DNA from: CBDUBH01 sp965365345
GTDB taxonomy: Bacteria; Bacteroidota; Ignavibacteria; Ignavibacteriales; SURF-24
Length of the DNA stretch: 64,000 bases
Assembly (NCBI GenBank): GCA_965365345.1
Contig: CBDUBH010000006.1
Location: 1-64,000 of the forward strand
Direction: 5' to 3'
Every line of letters begins with the position of its first letter. Within the stretch, counting starts at the first letter, position 1. The translations under genes and the position numbers were made by a program. The notes beneath the pieces are model-generated. The model worked only from the letters and a program-made list of their open reading frames with translations, had not been told where the DNA came from and searched no databases. Shown piece after piece: positions 62,295 through 64,000 of this stretch.

Positions 62295-63660
62295 GAATAT
62301 AAGAAAAGTACACTTCGTCGGGATCGGCGGAATTGGAATGAGCGGAATAGCTGAAATCCTTTTAAGTCAGGGGTTTGAAATTTCAGGATCAGATAGAGCC
62401 TTGAGTGATATTACGCAAAGATTGCAAAGTTTAGGTGTGAAAATTTTTGAAGGGCACTCAGCGGAAAATCTTGCTGATGTTGATGTATTGGTATATTCAT
62501 CTGCAGTAACTTTGGATAATCCTGAAGTTATGGCGGCATCAGAAAAGAAAATTCCGATCATAAAAAGATCTGAAATGTTAGCTGAATGTATGCGCATGCA
62601 ATACGGAATAGGGATTGCGGGAACTCACGGAAAAACCACAACAACTTCAATGGTTGGTTTGGTTTTAACCGATGGCGGAATTGATCCTACGATCATTGTC
62701 GGTGGAAAATTAAGCAGCTTGGGCGGAACAAATGCAAGATTAGGCAAAGGTGAATTTATAGTTGTTGAAGCAGATGAATTTGATAGAACATTTTTGAAAT
62801 TAACCCCGACAATTGCGGCAATTACAACTTTGGAAAAAGAACATCTTGATACTTATAAAGATCTTGACGATATAAAAGCAGCATTTGTTGAATTTGCAAA
62901 TAAAGTCCCATTTTACGGATTTGTTGTGTTATGTTTAGATGAACCGGCGCTCCAGGATATTGTACCGTTGATCAATAAAAAAATAATATCATACGGATTA
63001 ACTCCGCAGGCGGATGTTCGTGCTATTGATATTACTCATGACGAATACAAAAGTTCTTTTACTGTATCATATTGCGGAAAAAATTTAGGTAAAATCAATT
63101 TAAATATACCGGGAGTACACAACGTAAAAAACGCTATGGTAGCAGTATTAATTGCAACTGAATTAGGCATCGAATTTTCAAAAATTCAAAAAGCCTTGGA
63201 GTCATTTACTGGAGTTCAAAGAAGATTTGAAACAAAGTATGACAAAGACATCTTGGTCATTGATGATTACGCTCATCATCCGACTGAAGTAAACGCAACA
63301 CTTTCCGCAGTAAGAAGCGGATGGGACAGAAGACTTGTTGCAGTTTTTCAACCGCATTTATATTCACGCACCAAAGATTTTGCAGGCGAATTCGGAAGGG
63401 CTTTTTTAGACTCTGATGTTTTTATTTGCACTGATGTTTATCCTGCTCGCGAAACTCCTATTGAAGGTGTTAGCGGCGAATTAATTACATCATCAGCAAA
63501 AAAATTCGGACATAAAAATGTGATCTATTCGCCTGATAAAGAAAAGCTTCCGGAGCTTTTAAAAAGCGTTGTTAAACCCGGTGATATCGTTGTAACAATG
63601 GGCGCAGGCGATGTTTGGAAATACGGCGAAAAATTTGTAAAAATTTATTCAAAAAAATGA
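62287..63660 (+). CDS. murC: MurC, UDP-MurNAc-L-alanine ligase
   Basis: The 457-residue ligase begins FVGIGGIGMSGIAEIL, has GTHGKTTTTS near 112, EADEFDRTFL, and the YAHHPTEV block. It adds the first residue, L-Ala, to UDP-MurNAc, the committing step of the stem peptide. Its stop overlaps ftsQ by ATGA. Confidence 0.97.
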   Translation: MFKNIRKVHFVGIGGIGMSGIAEILLSQGFEISGSDRALSDITQRLQSLGVKIFEGHSAENLADVDVLVYSSAVTLDNPEVMAASEKKIPIIKRSEMLAECMRMQYGIGIAGTHGKTTTTSMVGLVLTDGGIDPTIIVGGKLSSLGGTNARLGKGEFIVVEADEFDRTFLKLTPTIAAITTLEKEHLDTYKDLDDIKAAFVEFANKVPFYGFVVLCLDEPALQDIVPLINKKIISYGLTPQADVRAIDITHDEYKSSFTVSYCGKNLGKINLNIPGVHNVKNAMVAVLIATELGIEFSKIQKALESFTGVQRRFETKYDKDILVIDDYAHHPTEVNATLSAVRSGWDRRLVAVFQPHLYSRTKDFAGEFGRAFLDSDVFICTDVYPARETPIEGVSGELITSSAKKFGHKNVIYSPDKEKLPELLKSVVKPGDIVVTMGAGDVWKYGEKFVKIYSKK

Positions 63661-64000
63661 AAAATAAAGAGAGATTTGCGGGAATTTTAATTTTTATTAC
63701 GTTATTTTTATCAGTTATATATTTCTCTTTTTTTAATCAAAATGAAGTTAAAAATATCGTAAAATTCGTTGAGATAAAAGGTACGGCCTATCTTACCGGT
63801 GAGCAGTATTTATCTTTTTCGAAACTTGATATTATTAAAGAACCCGAGAACCTTAATCTTTCGATAATCAAAGACAGAATTGAAAAACATCCTTACGTAA
63901 AAAAAGCGGATGTAAGATTTATTAATCAAAATACTGTTGAGATCAAAATTGAAGAAAAGAAAATTGATGCGTTATTATTAACGGAGAAAAAACAATTTTA
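63657..64000 (+). CDS. ftsQ: FtsQ-like division protein, 3' end outside the window
   Basis: The 114 visible codons hold a short cytoplasmic N-terminus, one transmembrane segment (about 8-24) and a POTRA domain: FVEIKGTAYLTGEQYLSF, IIKDRIEKHPYVKKADVRF, VEIKIEEKK. FtsQ links FtsB/FtsL to the divisome. The start ATG overlaps the murC stop. It is cut off by the window end, so the beta domain is not seen. Confidence 0.88.
   Translation, partial: MKNKERFAGILIFITLFLSVIYFSFFNQNEVKNIVKFVEIKGTAYLTGEQYLSFSKLDIIKEPENLNLSIIKDRIEKHPYVKKADVRFINQNTVEIKIEEKKIDALLLTEKKQF

Overview
The window is an AT-rich (roughly one third G+C) chromosomal segment from a Gram-negative bacterium of the Bacteroidota/Chlorobiota/Ignavibacteriota group; the placement is inference and Ignavibacteria-like is my best guess. 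Supporting signs are a TonB-dependent receptor, an OmpA-type protein, a surface FN3-like domain of the kind common in type IX secretion organisms, an HMA-AraC regulator of the Bacteroidota type, a tiny basic bS22/COX24-like protein and a meso-DAP type MurE. No insertion sequence, prophage, CRISPR array or rRNA operon was seen.

Layout. 1-11 kb: the 3' part of a TonB receptor, a secreted nucleotide pyrophosphatase-like enzyme, a secreted TPR-CHAT protease-like protein, then convergently a membrane anti-sigma-like protein and an FN3-sigma-like protein, followed by a DnaE lacking its catalytic N-terminal half. 11-21 kb: OmpA-like protein, YajQ, tRNA-Pro, a secreted protein of unknown role, and a minus-strand three-gene operon of two CPA2-type antiporter proteins and an MscS channel. 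One antiporter is fused to about 1,080 cytoplasmic residues ending in a P-loop ATPase. 21-25 kb: pyrR-pyrB-pyrC behind a leader with a PyrR-binding-like loop and an attenuator hairpin, then a SIMPL protein. 25-37 kb: a POT-type transporter, CorA, a multi-PAS histidine kinase, oligoendopeptidase F, an IMPDH/GMP reductase-family enzyme, a small two-gene membrane operon with an in-frame amber codon, and an M1 peptidase. 37-45 kb: outer-membrane protein, cupin, a putative secreted gluzincin, and a copper module (CopA, two HMA chaperones, HMA-AraC regulator), then an S9 peptidase. 45-50 kb: TPR protein, HU, zinc-ribbon/TPR protein, the bS22-like protein, tRNA-Thr and NhaA. 50.5-64 kb: an almost unbroken division and cell-wall cluster, mraZ-rsmH-ftsL-ftsI-murE-murF-mraY-murD-ftsW-murG-(PH-like gene)-murC-ftsQ, with ftsQ cut by the window end.

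How the genes fit together. The dcw cluster makes lipid II and the septal machinery under presumed MraZ autoregulation. The pyr genes start UMP synthesis under PyrR control. Several secreted or cytosolic peptidases plus a peptide-type transporter suggest use of proteins or peptides. The least ordinary parts are the antiporter-ATPase-MscS operon and the CHAT/sigma/anti-sigma neighbourhood; both look like envelope- or ion-sensing signalling units that I do not recognise as described systems.
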